Of a stretch of 64,000 nt of DNA, positions 7,274-17,300 are shown one piece after another. Made by a program: the position numbers and the translations under genes. The DNA is from Pseudomonadota bacterium. Lineage in GTDB: Bacteria; Pseudomonadota; Gammaproteobacteria; Burkholderiales; Rhodocyclaceae. The stretch is from the NCBI GenBank assembly GCA_018262095.1, contig JAGTRW010000013.1, forward strand, positions 1 to 64,000, in the 5' to 3' direction. The notes beneath the pieces were generated by a model that worked only from the letters and a program-made list of their open reading frames with translations, was not told where the DNA came from and did no database searches. Within the stretch, counting starts at the first letter, position 1; the number at the start of each line of letters is the position of its first letter.

Positions 7274-9307
7274 ATGAACACAATGCATGGTTTTTGCAAA
7301 CTCCGCGCCGCTTGGTCTGGCCGGCTCCGGTCGCTGTTGCGCGATCGTTTCGAGGCGCGCCTGGCGGCGCTGGGCGGCGCGCTGGCGCTGGTCGTCGGCC
7401 TCGGCCTCTGGCAGCAGCGCAGCAGCTTGCTGGTGGTGGTTCTCGGCGTCGCGCTCAGCTACGCTGCGCTCACTATCCTTTCTGCCCACCGGCGCGAGTT
7501 GCGCCTGAGCGCGTCGCTGGGCCGCTGGCCGCTGATCCTCGCGCATGCCGGCTGGGGCGTGGCCGGGGCGACGGACGACGGGCTGGCGTTGGTGCAGACG
7601 AATCCGGCGTTTGCGCGGATGCACGGATACAGCGTCGACGAGCTGACCGGGCAGTCGATCGAAATCGTCTTCGCGCTCGATTCCAGGAAGGCGTTTGTCG
7701 ATGCGCTGGCCTTGACCCGCCAGGTCGGTCGCCACCGTTTCGAGTCCCTGCACCGGCATCGCGACGGGCATTTCTTCCGCGTCGCGGTCGATATGGCAAT
7801 GGTTGGCGGCGAAGTCGTCTATCGCTTCGTCGACCTGCAGGAGGTCAACGAAATGGGCGATGCGCGCAGAGCGGCGCAGATCGCCAAGGAGTTCTTCGAG
7901 AAGACCTTCGACGCGACGCCGGTCGGCATGTTCGTCGCCGATGACGATGGTCGCTACCTGCGGGTCAATCGCGCGATGTGCGAGTTCACCGGCTATTCGG
8001 AAAGCGAACTGCTCGCCATGTCGTACAGCGACATCACCCACCCCGAAGATGTTGGCCTACAGAAAACGTGGGCGTTGAATGGGGCGACTGGTTCTCGCTA
8101 TCAATCGTTTCACACCGAGAAGCGCTACCTGCACCAGAACGGCGACGAAGTATGGGCGCAACTGACCATGTTGCGGGCCTCCGATGGCGCAGGAGGGGTG
8201 CTTTATTGGGCCGGACAGGTGCTCGACATCGACCGCCTCAAGCGCGCCGAGCTGGCCTTGCGTCTCAGCGAGCAACGTTTTCGCGGGGTGTTCGAAAATG
8301 CCAATACCGGCATGGTCGTTGCCGATCCGAGCGGGCGCGTCGTCCATTTCAACGAAGCCTTCAGCGTGATGCTCGGCCATGATGCCGAAGTCCTGAAGCA
8401 GATGCACTTCGCCGAGTTTTTTGTCCCTGCCGAGCGATCTGCCGAGAACCCGCTGTCCGATGAAATCCTGAAAACACCTGGCGACAAATACCGGATTGAA
8501 AGGCGCTGGACCGCCTGCGACGGGCGATCCGTCTGGGTCGATCTATACATTTCGACGATTCGCGACGAGTCGGGGGCCGTCGTCAATTTCATCGCGGTGG
8601 TCGGCGATATTACCGAGCGCAAGAAGTCGGCGTTGGCGCTCGGCGAGTCCAAACGGAAATTGCGTGCGCTGGCGGCCTACCAGGAAGGCTTGCTCGAGCA
8701 GGAACGCAAACATATTGCCGGCGAGGTGCATGACGAAATGGGGCAGTTGATGACGGCGCTCAAAATGGATCTCTCGCTGATGCGCCTGCGCTTCGGCGAA
8801 AATCTCCAGTTGTTGGCAATGATCGACGAAATGCGCTCGCTGGTCGATCGGACGATCAACGTGGTGCGTCAGGTCGCCAGCAACCTGCGCCCGGCCGTTC
8901 TCGACCACGGCTTGGCGCCGGCGATCGAATGGCTGGCCGCCGATTTTTCAAAACGCGGGACGATCCGCTGCCGGCTTGACGGCGGCGGCAATTTCGCGCT
9001 CCCCGAACTGCAGTCAACTGCCGTCTTCCGCGTCGTCCAGGAGTCGCTGACCAATGTCACTCGCCACTCGCTGGCGCGCGAAGTGGTGATCTCGATGCAG
9101 TGCAGCGGGCAACAGCGGCAGATCGTCGTTCGCGACGACGGCATCGGTTTCGATACCGTCGCGGTCGGCAAAGGCCAGGGCTTCGGCCTGTTCGGCATGC
9201 GCGAAAGGTTGCTGGCGCTGGGCGGCAGGCTGCGCATCGTCAGTGCGCCAGGCCAGGGCACGACGGTTACCATCAAACTCCCTCTGGTGAATGGAGATCC
9301 TTCATGA
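7274..9307 (+). CDS. NarX/UhpB-type sensor histidine kinase with multiple PAS domains
   Basis: 677 residues. A short membrane segment (about residues 30-68, possibly two helices) is followed by three PAS-like domains: a divergent one near 90-190, one near 205-325 with a clear PAS core and PAC, and one near 330-450 ending in DITERKK. The kinase core is of the HisKA_3/HATPase_c class: QERKHIAGEVHDEMGQ with the phospho-acceptor His near residue 486, then RDDGIGFD and GFGLFGMRERLLALGG. It overlaps the next gene by ATGA and so forms a two-component pair with it. The start is uncertain: a GTG at 7241 and ATGs at 7274 and 7283 are in frame, none with a strong ribosome site. The signal is probably cytosolic or membrane-associated, since no periplasmic domain is seen. 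Confidence 0.9.
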   Translation: MNTMHGFCKLRAAWSGRLRSLLRDRFEARLAALGGALALVVGLGLWQQRSSLLVVVLGVALSYAALTILSAHRRELRLSASLGRWPLILAHAGWGVAGATDDGLALVQTNPAFARMHGYSVDELTGQSIEIVFALDSRKAFVDALALTRQVGRHRFESLHRHRDGHFFRVAVDMAMVGGEVVYRFVDLQEVNEMGDARRAAQIAKEFFEKTFDATPVGMFVADDDGRYLRVNRAMCEFTGYSESELLAMSYSDITHPEDVGLQKTWALNGATGSRYQSFHTEKRYLHQNGDEVWAQLTMLRASDGAGGVLYWAGQVLDIDRLKRAELALRLSEQRFRGVFENANTGMVVADPSGRVVHFNEAFSVMLGHDAEVLKQMHFAEFFVPAERSAENPLSDEILKTPGDKYRIERRWTACDGRSVWVDLYISTIRDESGAVVNFIAVVGDITERKKSALALGESKRKLRALAAYQEGLLEQERKHIAGEVHDEMGQLMTALKMDLSLMRLRFGENLQLLAMIDEMRSLVDRTINVVRQVASNLRPAVLDHGLAPAIEWLAADFSKRGTIRCRLDGGGNFALPELQSTAVFRVVQESLTNVTRHSLAREVVISMQCSGQQRQIVVRDDGIGFDTVAVGKGQGFGLFGMRERLLALGGRLRIVSAPGQGTTVTIKLPLVNGDPS

Positions 9308-9936
9308 TTAGAATCATCATTGCCGACGACCACGCGATTGTCCGCGGCGGTCTCAAGCAGATTTTTGCGATGACCAGCGACATCGTCGTCGTCAGCGAGG
9401 CGGCGCAGAGCAGCGAAGTGCTTGAGCAATGGCGGCAGATTCCCTGCGAACTGTTGCTGCTCGATCTGACGATGCCCGGCGTGACCGGCGTCGATCTGAT
9501 CTGTCGATTGCACGACGAAAAACCTGATCTGCCGATTCTCATCCTCTCGATGCACAACGAGGGGCAGATCGTCGCACGGGCACTGAAGGCCGGCGCTGCG
9601 GGCTACGTGACCAAGGACAGCGAGCCGGAAATCCTGCTCGCGGCGGTGCGCAAGGTCGCCGCCGGCGGCAAGTATATCGACCCGGCGCTGGTCGAGAGCA
9701 TGATTTTCAATGCCGGCGGCAGCAGCGACCTGCCGCACGACAGCTTGAGCGAACGCGAACTGCAGGTGCTCAAACTGTTCGCTGCCGGTGGTCCGCTCGG
9801 CGAAATCGCCGAGCGTCTGCACCTGAGCCCGAAAACCGTGAGCACGCACAAGACGCGCTTGATGCAGAAGCTCGGCATCGACAACAACGCCGACCTGGTG
9901 CGCTACGCTACCCGGCACGGCCTGGTCTGTTCCTGA
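9304..9936 (+). CDS. NarL/FixJ-family response regulator
   Basis: 210-residue DNA-binding regulator and partner of the kinase just upstream. The receiver has the acidic pair ADDH (8-9), phospho-acceptor Asp54 in LLLLDLTMPG and the conserved lysine in GYVTKDSEP. A LuxR-type helix-turn-helix follows at about 145-205 (LSERELQVLKLFAAGG, then SPKTVSTHKTRLMQKLG). The ATG overlaps the kinase stop as ATGA, and GGAG lies seven bases upstream, so both proteins are made from one message. It ends ten bases before the convergent Crp-family gene. Targets are unknown; the adjacent amidoligase cluster and the gene pair itself are the obvious candidates by position only. Confidence 0.94.
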   Translation: MIRIIIADDHAIVRGGLKQIFAMTSDIVVVSEAAQSSEVLEQWRQIPCELLLLDLTMPGVTGVDLICRLHDEKPDLPILILSMHNEGQIVARALKAGAAGYVTKDSEPEILLAAVRKVAAGGKYIDPALVESMIFNAGGSSDLPHDSLSERELQVLKLFAAGGPLGEIAERLHLSPKTVSTHKTRLMQKLGIDNNADLVRYATRHGLVCS

Positions 9937-9946
9937 CGCGAGCCGG

Positions 9947-10663
9947 CTAAAAGTCGCAGCCGCCCGGACAGACGTATTTCGACAGCGCCGGGACGTCGGG
10001 GATGAAATAACCCTGTGCCTGCTGCACGATCAGGCCTTTGTCCTGGAGTTCGCGAAACGAGCGCGAGACCTGCGAGGCGGACAGGCCGAGCCGTGAGGCG
10101 AGCTTGTTGTGCGGGATCTCGATCTGCAGGCTGTACGAGCCGTCAGCGGCCATCGGTGCCTTGTTGAAATGGCAAAGCACGTAGCAGATCAGGCGCGAGG
10201 TTGCGCGCTTGGCGCGGTAGGTGAACATATCCTTGTTGAGATAATTGATCCGTTCGGCGATCAGCGACATCAGCCGCCGGGCAAACGCCGGATAGCTCTC
10301 GATCCACTCGGACACCAGCTCGTCCGGCAGGTGCAGCACCGCAGCCTGGCCCAGGCTGCGCGCCGAGTACTGCAGCGGCCGGTCGCCAAACAGCGTTTCT
10401 TCGGCGAGCGTTGCTCCGGCGCGGGCAAAGTCGACGATCTTCTCGCCGTCGTCGGTGTCGGCAACGAACAGCTCGACGATGCCGTTCGCGACCAGATAAA
10501 GCCCCGGCTTGAGCTGCCCGGCGGCGGTGAAGGTCGTCGCCGGCGGCAGCATCAGCTGGTCGTCGGGGCGGCTCTTGAGCGTTGCCAAGAGCACGTCGGG
10601 CGCAATGTCCTGCAGAATCGCCGACGATCTGACTTGCGCCAGTTCGCGATCGCCAAAAGTCAT
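9947..10663 (-). CDS. Crp/Fnr-family transcriptional regulator
   Basis: 238 residues: a cyclic-nucleotide-binding-type beta-roll (about 20-130, KPGLYLVANGIVELF) and a winged helix-turn-helix (about 145-225, HNKLASRLGLSASQVSRSFREL). There is no N-terminal cysteine cluster as in Fnr, so an oxygen-sensing Fe-S centre is not supported. The extreme C-terminus carries Cys232 and Cys236 in VCPGGCDF, which is unusual. The ATG overlaps the stop of the transglutaminase gene (TGATG), placing it as the last gene of the amidoligase operon, which it may autoregulate. The effector is not predictable; DNR/NnrR-like or cAMP-type regulators are alternatives. Confidence 0.9.
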   Translation of the reverse strand: MTFGDRELAQVRSSAILQDIAPDVLLATLKSRPDDQLMLPPATTFTAAGQLKPGLYLVANGIVELFVADTDDGEKIVDFARAGATLAEETLFGDRPLQYSARSLGQAAVLHLPDELVSEWIESYPAFARRLMSLIAERINYLNKDMFTYRAKRATSRLICYVLCHFNKAPMAADGSYSLQIEIPHNKLASRLGLSASQVSRSFRELQDKGLIVQQAQGYFIPDVPALSKYVCPGGCDF

Positions 10664-11598
10664 CAGAGCGCACTCCCTTCGTCAGTCGATGGTGCCGGCT
10701 CGAGCGGCGTGACGGTCACCGCGACGTCAAGCTCGTGCGCGTCGCCGCCGAGGATCACGCCGCGCAGCGGCGAGACGTCGCCGAAATCGCGGCCCCAGGC
10801 GAGCGTGATGTGCTGGGTGTCGGGCAGCAGGTTGTTGGTCGGGTCGAAGTCGATCCAGGTGCCGCCGTCGGCGTTCGGGCAGTAAAGCGAAATCCAGGCG
10901 TGCGAGGCATCGGCGCCGATCAGACGCGGCTGTCCGGGCGGCGGCTGCGTCAGCAGATAGCCGCTGACGTAACGCGCCGGCAGCCCCAGCGAACGCAGGC
11001 AGGCGAGCATCAGATGCGCGAAGTCCTGGCAGACGCCGCGCTTGTCCTCGAGGATCTTGAGCACCGGCGTCGCCACCGTCGTCGCCTCGGGGTCGAATTC
11101 GAATTCGCCGTGGATGCGGCGCATCAGGTCGAAGGCTGCGTCGAGCAGCGCTCGCCCGGGCGTGAAGCTGGGCATGGCGTAGGCGGCAAACTCGCGCTTG
11201 ACGCGAACATAAGGCGATTCGAACAGGAAGCGGTTGGCTTCGAGCAGCACCGGGGCAGCGCCGTAGGCGAGCGCGCGGGCGCCGTCTTCCCAGCTCGCGC
11301 TCGAGCGCAGATCGCACTGCGCCATGGCGTGCGAGCGCACTTCGACGGTGCTTTGCGCGCGAACGACGAGGCGGCTGTGCGGCGCTTCGATGTCGAACTG
11401 GGTGACCGGATTGCCGAAGTGGTCGACGCGCGAATGGCAGTGCGTCGGCTCGGGATCGATGACGATGCACTGCTCAAGGCAGCGTTGCCACGCGCCATCG
11501 CGCGGCGTCAGGTGCAGGTGCTGGCGCGACAGCGAGACCGCGCTTTCGTAGCGGTAGGTCGTCCGGTGATCGATGTGGTAGCGCGCGCTGGTTGCCAT
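10663..11598 (-). CDS. Transglutaminase-like cysteine peptidase (COG1305)
   Basis: 311 residues with the usual bacterial arrangement: an N-terminal beta domain (YHIDHRTTYRYE) followed by the transglutaminase core. The catalytic triad is complete: Cys190 (KRGVCQDFAHLM), His233 (ASHAWISLY) and Asp252 (WIDFDPTNN). Such proteins act as peptidases or amide hydrolases rather than cross-linkers in most bacteria. The ATG at 11598 begins one base after the stop of the ATP-grasp/alpha-E gene; an upstream in-frame extension would overlap that gene and is rejected. It belongs to the conserved association of transglutaminase, circularly permuted ATP-grasp and alpha-E proteins proposed to make or trim a peptide. 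No signal peptide is seen, so it is probably cytoplasmic. Confidence 0.92.
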   Translation of the reverse strand: MATSARYHIDHRTTYRYESAVSLSRQHLHLTPRDGAWQRCLEQCIVIDPEPTHCHSRVDHFGNPVTQFDIEAPHSRLVVRAQSTVEVRSHAMAQCDLRSSASWEDGARALAYGAAPVLLEANRFLFESPYVRVKREFAAYAMPSFTPGRALLDAAFDLMRRIHGEFEFDPEATTVATPVLKILEDKRGVCQDFAHLMLACLRSLGLPARYVSGYLLTQPPPGQPRLIGADASHAWISLYCPNADGGTWIDFDPTNNLLPDTQHITLAWGRDFGDVSPLRGVILGGDAHELDVAVTVTPLEPAPSTDEGSAL

Positions 11599-11599
11599 C

Positions 11600-14125
11600 T
11601 CAGGCCGCCAACGTTTGCCGGCCGACGTCGCCGATATGGGTGAAGTAGCGCATCGCCAGGCGATCGGAAAGTGCCGCCGACGCCTGCGCAATGGCGTCGA
11701 GCGAAGCGGCGAGCGCAAGGCAGGGCTCGCCGCAGGCGCCGAAGTCGAGACCTTCGAAGCGGGCCAGGTCGAAGGATTGCAGGCGCGCCAAGGCCAGCGC
11801 TAGCGTCTCGTCGTCGGCGTCGCCGAGCTCGCGGCCGAGGCGGCCGAGGTAGCGGATCAGGTTCTTGAGCTGGAAGATGACCGCATGCGGGTTGGCGTCG
11901 TCGAAAATGATCAGGTCGAGCGCCGGCAACAGCTCGGGTTGCGCCATGTAACGCGAGCGGTAGGTGATGATGCTGTCGGTCAGCTCGAGCAGCCACTCGA
12001 TGCTGCCCGAGGCTCGCGTCGATTCGAGAAGCAGGAACTGACTGATCGCGTCGCACAGGAAAATCAGGCGCTCGATTCGCCGGCCGACGATCAGGAAGCG
12101 CCAGCCGTCGTCGCGCGTCATGTTGTCCATCGCAAAACCGGCGAGCGAAGACGTCGCGAGCAGCATCTGGTCGAGGAAGGCGAGCGCGTCGCTGATCTCG
12201 GGGCGCGCCTTGCTGTAGCGCTGCAACTGGCGCTGCAGGCGGTTGAGCGCGTACCAGTTGTCGAGCGAAAAACGCTCGCGAACCTGGCTGCCGACCCACA
12301 GCAGGCGGCGGATGTTGCCGGCGATTCCGTCGCGCTGCTGATCGTCGCAGATCGCGTCGAGCAGCAGCGTCTCGAGTTCGCTGTGCTGATCCGCATCGAC
12401 GCCGATCGCTTTGCCGTCAGCTTCCGGCAGCAGCTTGAGCGAGCGGCACAGGTCGAGCGCCGAAGCGAGCGCTGGCGCCGCATCGGCGCCAGCGTCGACG
12501 AGGCGCGAGAGGCCGACGCGCAGCAGCCGTGCGGCGTCGTCGCAGCGCTCGGCGTAACGGCCGAACCAGTAGAGATTCTCGACGACGCGCGACGACAGAT
12601 TGCTGCCGCTGCGAATCAGGTCGGCCTTGCCGACGCGCGTCTTGAGCAGGCTGAAGGTATTTGCCGACGGCTCGCTCAAAACCCAGGTGTCCTTGCTCGA
12701 GCCGCCGCGCTGCATCGAAATGTAGCGCGCGTTGGTCGCCGCCGAGACGCGTGTCAGGCCCCCCGGCATCACCGTGTAGCCGCTCGCCGTCGCTGCGACA
12801 TAGACGCGCAGCGCGACGCCGCGCGGCAGCAGGCGGCGGTCGTGCTTGGTGCTCCAGGCCGGCGCCTGCGAGAAAGCCACCAGTTCCTGCGCGACGTAGG
12901 CCTGTGGCCGTGCGCGCAGACGCGCGATCAGCTCGTCGCGCGCTGCGCCTTTGAGTTCGCTGCCGAAAACCGGGTCCATTCGCTGCGACGGGAAAGAACC
13001 CTTGATTACCAGTTGGTCGAGGTTGGCGATGGCAAATTCGAGCGCCGCCGGTTCGCCGCACCACCAGGTGCCGACCGACGGCATGGCCAGCGGTTCGCCG
13101 AGCAGCTTTGCGCAGGCGCCGGGCAAAAATCCGGGCAGCGCCGCCGATTCGAGCAGGCCGCTGCCGAGCGCGTTGGCGACCAGCACGTTGCCGGCGCGAA
13201 CCGCCTGCAGCAGGCCGGGGACGCCGAGCGCCGAATCGCCGCGCAGTTCGAGCGGGTCGCAGTAATCGTCGTCGAGTCGGCGCAGGATCGCGTGCACGCG
13301 CCGCAATCCGGTCAGCGTCTTGAGATAGACGCGCTCGTCGCGCACCGTCAGGTCCTGGCCCTCGACCAGCGGATAACCGAGGTAGCGCGCGAGGTAGGCG
13401 TGTTCGAAGTAGGTTTCGTTGTACGGCCCGGGCGTCAGCAGAACGATCAGCGGCGTTTCGCCGTCATGCGGCGCGAGTTGCGCGAGCGTGCCCTGCAGCG
13501 CGGCGAAAAAATCGGCGAGGTGCTTGACGCCCAAGTCGCGGAACTCATCGGGGAAGACGCGCGAGACGATCAGCCGGTTTTCGAGCGCGTAGCCGGCACC
13601 CGAAGGCGCCTGCGTGCGATCGGCAATCACCCACCAGCGCCCGTCGGGAGAGCGCGCGAGATCCGCCGCGTAAAGGTGCAGCCAGGTCTCGCCCGGCGGC
13701 TTGATCCCCTGGCAGGGCCAGAGAAAGCCGTTGTGGCCATAGACCAGCGCCGGCGGCAGCGTGCCGCTCTTGATCAAGGTCTGCTCGCCGTAGAGGTCGC
13801 CGAGCACCGCGTTGAGCAGGCGCGCGCGTTGCGTGATGGCGCCCGAAATCTGCTGCCACTCGTCGGCCGACAGGATCAGCGGCAGCGGATCGAGCTCCCA
13901 CGGCCGGTCGGTGCCCTCAGGATCGGCATAGACGTTGTAGGTGACGCCGTTTTCGAGGATTCGTCGGCGAACGTAGTTCTGCCGGTGACGCATCTGCTCG
14001 GGCGTCGCGGCGTTGAGCTGGTCGAAAAATGACCGCCACGGCGCGCGTACTTCGCCGTCCGCGGCGAGCATCTCGTCGAAACGGTCGGTCGTTCTCGGGT
14101 AAATCGAAAGCAGGGTACGCGGCAT
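11600..14125 (-). CDS. Circularly permuted ATP-grasp ligase fused to alpha-E domain
   Basis: 841 residues combining two families often encoded separately (COG2308 and COG2307). The N-terminal half (about 70-495) is the circularly permuted ATP-grasp type 2 domain, recognisable from GPYNETYFEHAYLARYLGYP, VEGQDLTVRD and the late VMPGGLTRVS segment. The C-terminal 509-835 is the all-helical alpha-E domain opening with SSRVVENLYWFGRYAERCDD, which contains the conserved ER. ATP-grasp enzymes form amide bonds using ATP; the substrate here is unknown. It is flanked by transglutaminase genes on the same strand and shares a transcript with them. The start at 14125 lacks a clear ribosome site; the next methionine is at residue 19. 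The fusion supports a direct physical partnership of the two activities. Confidence 0.92.
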   Translation of the reverse strand: MPRTLLSIYPRTTDRFDEMLAADGEVRAPWRSFFDQLNAATPEQMRHRQNYVRRRILENGVTYNVYADPEGTDRPWELDPLPLILSADEWQQISGAITQRARLLNAVLGDLYGEQTLIKSGTLPPALVYGHNGFLWPCQGIKPPGETWLHLYAADLARSPDGRWWVIADRTQAPSGAGYALENRLIVSRVFPDEFRDLGVKHLADFFAALQGTLAQLAPHDGETPLIVLLTPGPYNETYFEHAYLARYLGYPLVEGQDLTVRDERVYLKTLTGLRRVHAILRRLDDDYCDPLELRGDSALGVPGLLQAVRAGNVLVANALGSGLLESAALPGFLPGACAKLLGEPLAMPSVGTWWCGEPAALEFAIANLDQLVIKGSFPSQRMDPVFGSELKGAARDELIARLRARPQAYVAQELVAFSQAPAWSTKHDRRLLPRGVALRVYVAATASGYTVMPGGLTRVSAATNARYISMQRGGSSKDTWVLSEPSANTFSLLKTRVGKADLIRSGSNLSSRVVENLYWFGRYAERCDDAARLLRVGLSRLVDAGADAAPALASALDLCRSLKLLPEADGKAIGVDADQHSELETLLLDAICDDQQRDGIAGNIRRLLWVGSQVRERFSLDNWYALNRLQRQLQRYSKARPEISDALAFLDQMLLATSSLAGFAMDNMTRDDGWRFLIVGRRIERLIFLCDAISQFLLLESTRASGSIEWLLELTDSIITYRSRYMAQPELLPALDLIIFDDANPHAVIFQLKNLIRYLGRLGRELGDADDETLALALARLQSFDLARFEGLDFGACGEPCLALAASLDAIAQASAALSDRLAMRYFTHIGDVGRQTLAA

Positions 14126-14175
14126 GGGGTAGAGGGCAGTGCAAGAGGTCAGTCACATTGAACCTGAAAAAAGCG

Positions 14176-14269
14176 CGTCATTCCGGGCTTGACCCGGAAT
14201 CCAGTAGCGCACCTCTGGATTCCGGCACCCCAAGGGTACTTCCTTCGGGGCGCTTGCGCCGGAATGACG
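14176..14269. repeat. Palindromic repetitive extragenic element
   Basis: A 94-base element with nested inverted repeats. The outer arms are CGTCATTCCGG (14176-14186) and CCGGAATGACG (14259-14269). The inner arms are CGGAATCCAG (14195-14204) and CTGGATTCCG (14215-14224). A further GC-rich arm pair lies between them (CCCCAAGG near 14228 and CCTTCGGGG). This matches the general pattern of the widespread proteobacterial intergenic palindromes built on GTCATTCC and GGAATGAC. It lies between two genes of the amidoligase operon and would form a strong hairpin in that transcript, where it could stabilise the 3' end or reduce downstream expression. Only one copy is seen in the window. Confidence 0.75.
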
Positions 14270-14308
14270 GATCGTTTCATGCGCGTCACACAGCGCCGCG
14301 CCGCAAGT

Positions 14309-17300
14309 TCAAAATTGCCGCAAGTCTAGCGTAAACGGGAAGTCGGCGTTAGCTGACAAGGGCGCTAACTCGATCTTTCCCGGGGTATGGCCGAGCGTGG
14401 AAAAGCGCGCCAGGCGGCGGCCCTCGGCCTCGTTGGCGTTGACCGGGTAGCGCTCGGGGTTGCGCCCGCCGGGGTGTTCGACGTGGTACTGGCAACCGCC
14501 GAGCGAGCGGGCCATCCAGGTGTCGACGAGGTCGAAGGTCAGCGGCGCGTCGATGCCGATGGTCGGGTGCAAGGATGACGGCGGCAGCCAGGCGCGGTAG
14601 CGAACTCCCGCGACATATTCGCCGACGCTGCCGGTCGGCTGCAGCGGCACCGGCTGACCGTTGCAGGTGACCACGTAGCGGTCGCCGGCCATTCCCGTGA
14701 GCTTGACCTGTACGCGTTCGCACGAGGCGTCGACGTAACGCACGGCGCTGCCGGCGCCGCCTTCCTCGCCCATCACGTGCCAGGGTTCGAGCGCGTGGCG
14801 CAGTTCGAAGGAAATCCCCTGCGCGGCGAATCCGCCGTGGCGCGGGAAGCGGAACTCGAAATGCGGCGCGAACCAGGCGCGCTCGAAGCCATAGCCTGCG
14901 GCGCGCAGTTCGTCGATGACGTCGTCAAAATCCTGGCGGACGAAATGCGGCAGCATGAAGCGGTCGTGCAGTTCGGTTCTCCAGCGCAGCAGCCGCTTTG
15001 GCGCGTAGGGCTCGTTCCAGAAGCGCGCGATCAGCGCGCGCAGCAAGAGCTGCTGCGCGAGCGACATGCGCGCGTGCGGCGGCATCTCGAAACCGCGCAT
15101 TTCGAGCAGGCCCAGGCGGCCGCTCGGTCCGTCGGGCGAGTAGAGCTTGTCGATGCAGAACTCGGCGCGGTGCGTGTTGCCGGACGAATCGATCAGCAGA
15201 TTGCGCAGCAAGCGGTCGATCAGCCACGGCGCGACGGTTTTTCCCGGTTCAGGGAACTGGGAAAACGCCAGTTCAAGCTCATAGACCGAGTCGTTGCGCG
15301 CCTCGTCGATGCGCGGCGCCTGGCTGGTCGGGCCGATGAACAGTCCCGAGAAGAGGTAGGAGAGCGAAGGGTGGTTGTGCCAGTAGCTCAGTAGGCTGCG
15401 CAGCAGGTCGGGGCGGCGCAGGAAAGGCGAGTCGAGCGCCGTGCGCGCGCCGAAGACGAAGTGGTTGCCGCCGCCGGTTCCGGTATGGCGGCCGTCGAGC
15501 ATGAATTTCTCGGTGGTCAGGCGCGCGAGGTGCGCCGTCTCGTAGAGGTGAGTGGTGCGTTCGACGAGCTCGTCCCAGTTCGCGCAAGGCTCGATGTTGA
15601 CCTCGATGACGCCGGGGTCGGGGGTAACGCGAAAGTTGGTCAATCGCGGGTCGGACGGCGGCTCGTAGCCTTCGAGCAGCACCGGCGTGTTGAGCGCCTT
15701 GGCGGTCGCTTCGACGGCGGCGACGAGCTCGAGGTAGTCGTCGAGCGAATCGGTCGGCGGCATGAAGACGTAGAGCCGGCCATCGCGCGCCTGCAGCGAA
15801 ATCGCTGTGCGCGTGATCCCGGTTGCCGACTCGTCTTTCTGCGGGGCGAGTTCGTCTTCCGTTTCGGCGGGTGCATTGGCGTCCGATCTGTCCTTGAGCT
15901 CTTGATGCCCCGGCAGCGGCTCGAAGTCCTGCGTCGGGTCGGGCGCGTGGGTGTAAGGGTAATCGTCCCTGGCCACCCACGGCTGCGAGTCGAGCGGCAG
16001 GCGCAAGCCAATCGGCGAGTCGCCGGGAACCAGCAGGCAGCGTCCGCCGCGCAGATACCAGGGGCTGCTCTGCCAGCGCTTGGCGTCGCGCGGATGGCGC
16101 ATCAGCGGCAGCACGTGGCCGATCACCTGAGTCAGGCCTTGGTCGAAGATCGCCGCCAGCCGTTCGCGTTCGAGCGCGTCGTCAAGTTTCGCGTCGTGCG
16201 GATCGACGTTGATCGGCAGGCGCCGCTCGCGCCACAGGTAGTAAAAGGCGTCCTCATACGCCGCGAAGACGTACTTTTCCGAAAGCCCCAGGCGTTCGCT
16301 GAGCGCGCGCAGAAAGGTCCCGGCCAGCGCTGCGTCGGCGCCGTAATCCTTGGTTTCGTCGGCGATCAGCGCAGGATCGCTCCACACCGGCTCGCCGTCG
16401 CGCCGCCAGAAGCAGTTGAGCGACCAGCGCGGCAATTGCTCGCCCGGATACCACTTGCCCTGGCCGAAGTGGGTGAGGCCCTGCGGCGCGTATTTGTCGC
16501 GCAGCCGGTGGAAGACTTCGGCGGCGAGACGCCGCTTGGTCGGCCCGAGCGCTGCGGTGCTCCATTCGGCGCCGTCGCGGTCGTCGAGCGAAACGAAGGT
16601 CGGTTCGCCGCCCATCGTCAGGCGGACGTCGCCAGCTTCGAGCTCGTCGTCGATCTGCTGGCCGAGCGCTGTGATCGCCGACCATTGTTCATCGCTATAC
16701 GGCTTGGTGACGCGCGGCACTTCGCGAACGCGCTCGATGCTCATGTGGTGCTCGAACTCGCATTCGCAGGGGTCGGAAAAGCCGCTGATCGGCGACGCGG
16801 ATGAGGGCTGCGGCGAACAGGCGACCGGGATGTGGCCTTCGCCGGCGAACAGTCCCGAGGTCGGGTCGAGGCCGACCCAGCCGGCGCCCGGCAAATACAC
16901 TTCGCACCAGGCGTGCAGGTCGGTGAAGTCGACGTCGGTTCCCGACGGACCGTCGAGCGACTTGACGTCGGGCACCAGCTGGATCAGGTAGCCCGAGATG
17001 AAGCGCGCGGCAAGTCCGAGCTGGCGCAGCACCTGGACCAGCAGCCAGGCCGAGTCGCGGCACGAGCCGCTGCCCAGCGTCAGCGTCTCTTCTGGGCTCT
17101 GCACGCCGGGCTCGAGGCGGATCACGTAGCTGACGACGCGCTGCACGCGGCGGTTGATGTCGACCAGGAAATCGACGCTGCCGATCGGTTCTCTCGGGAT
17201 CGTCTTGATGAATTCGCCAAGCTTGGGACTCGGCGCCAGCGTTTGCAGAAAGGGAAGCAACTCGTCGCGTTGCGCGGCTTCGTAGGCGAACGGGAATTTT

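Noticed and set aside
11885-14032. Uninterrupted 715-codon frame on the plus strand
   Set aside because: Antisense to the ATP-grasp/alpha-E gene; composition is Arg/Ala/Gln-rich shadow of GC-rich codon use, with no domain or ribosome site.
15461-16804. 447-codon plus-strand frame
   Set aside because: Antisense to the DUF2126 fusion; codon-bias artefact.
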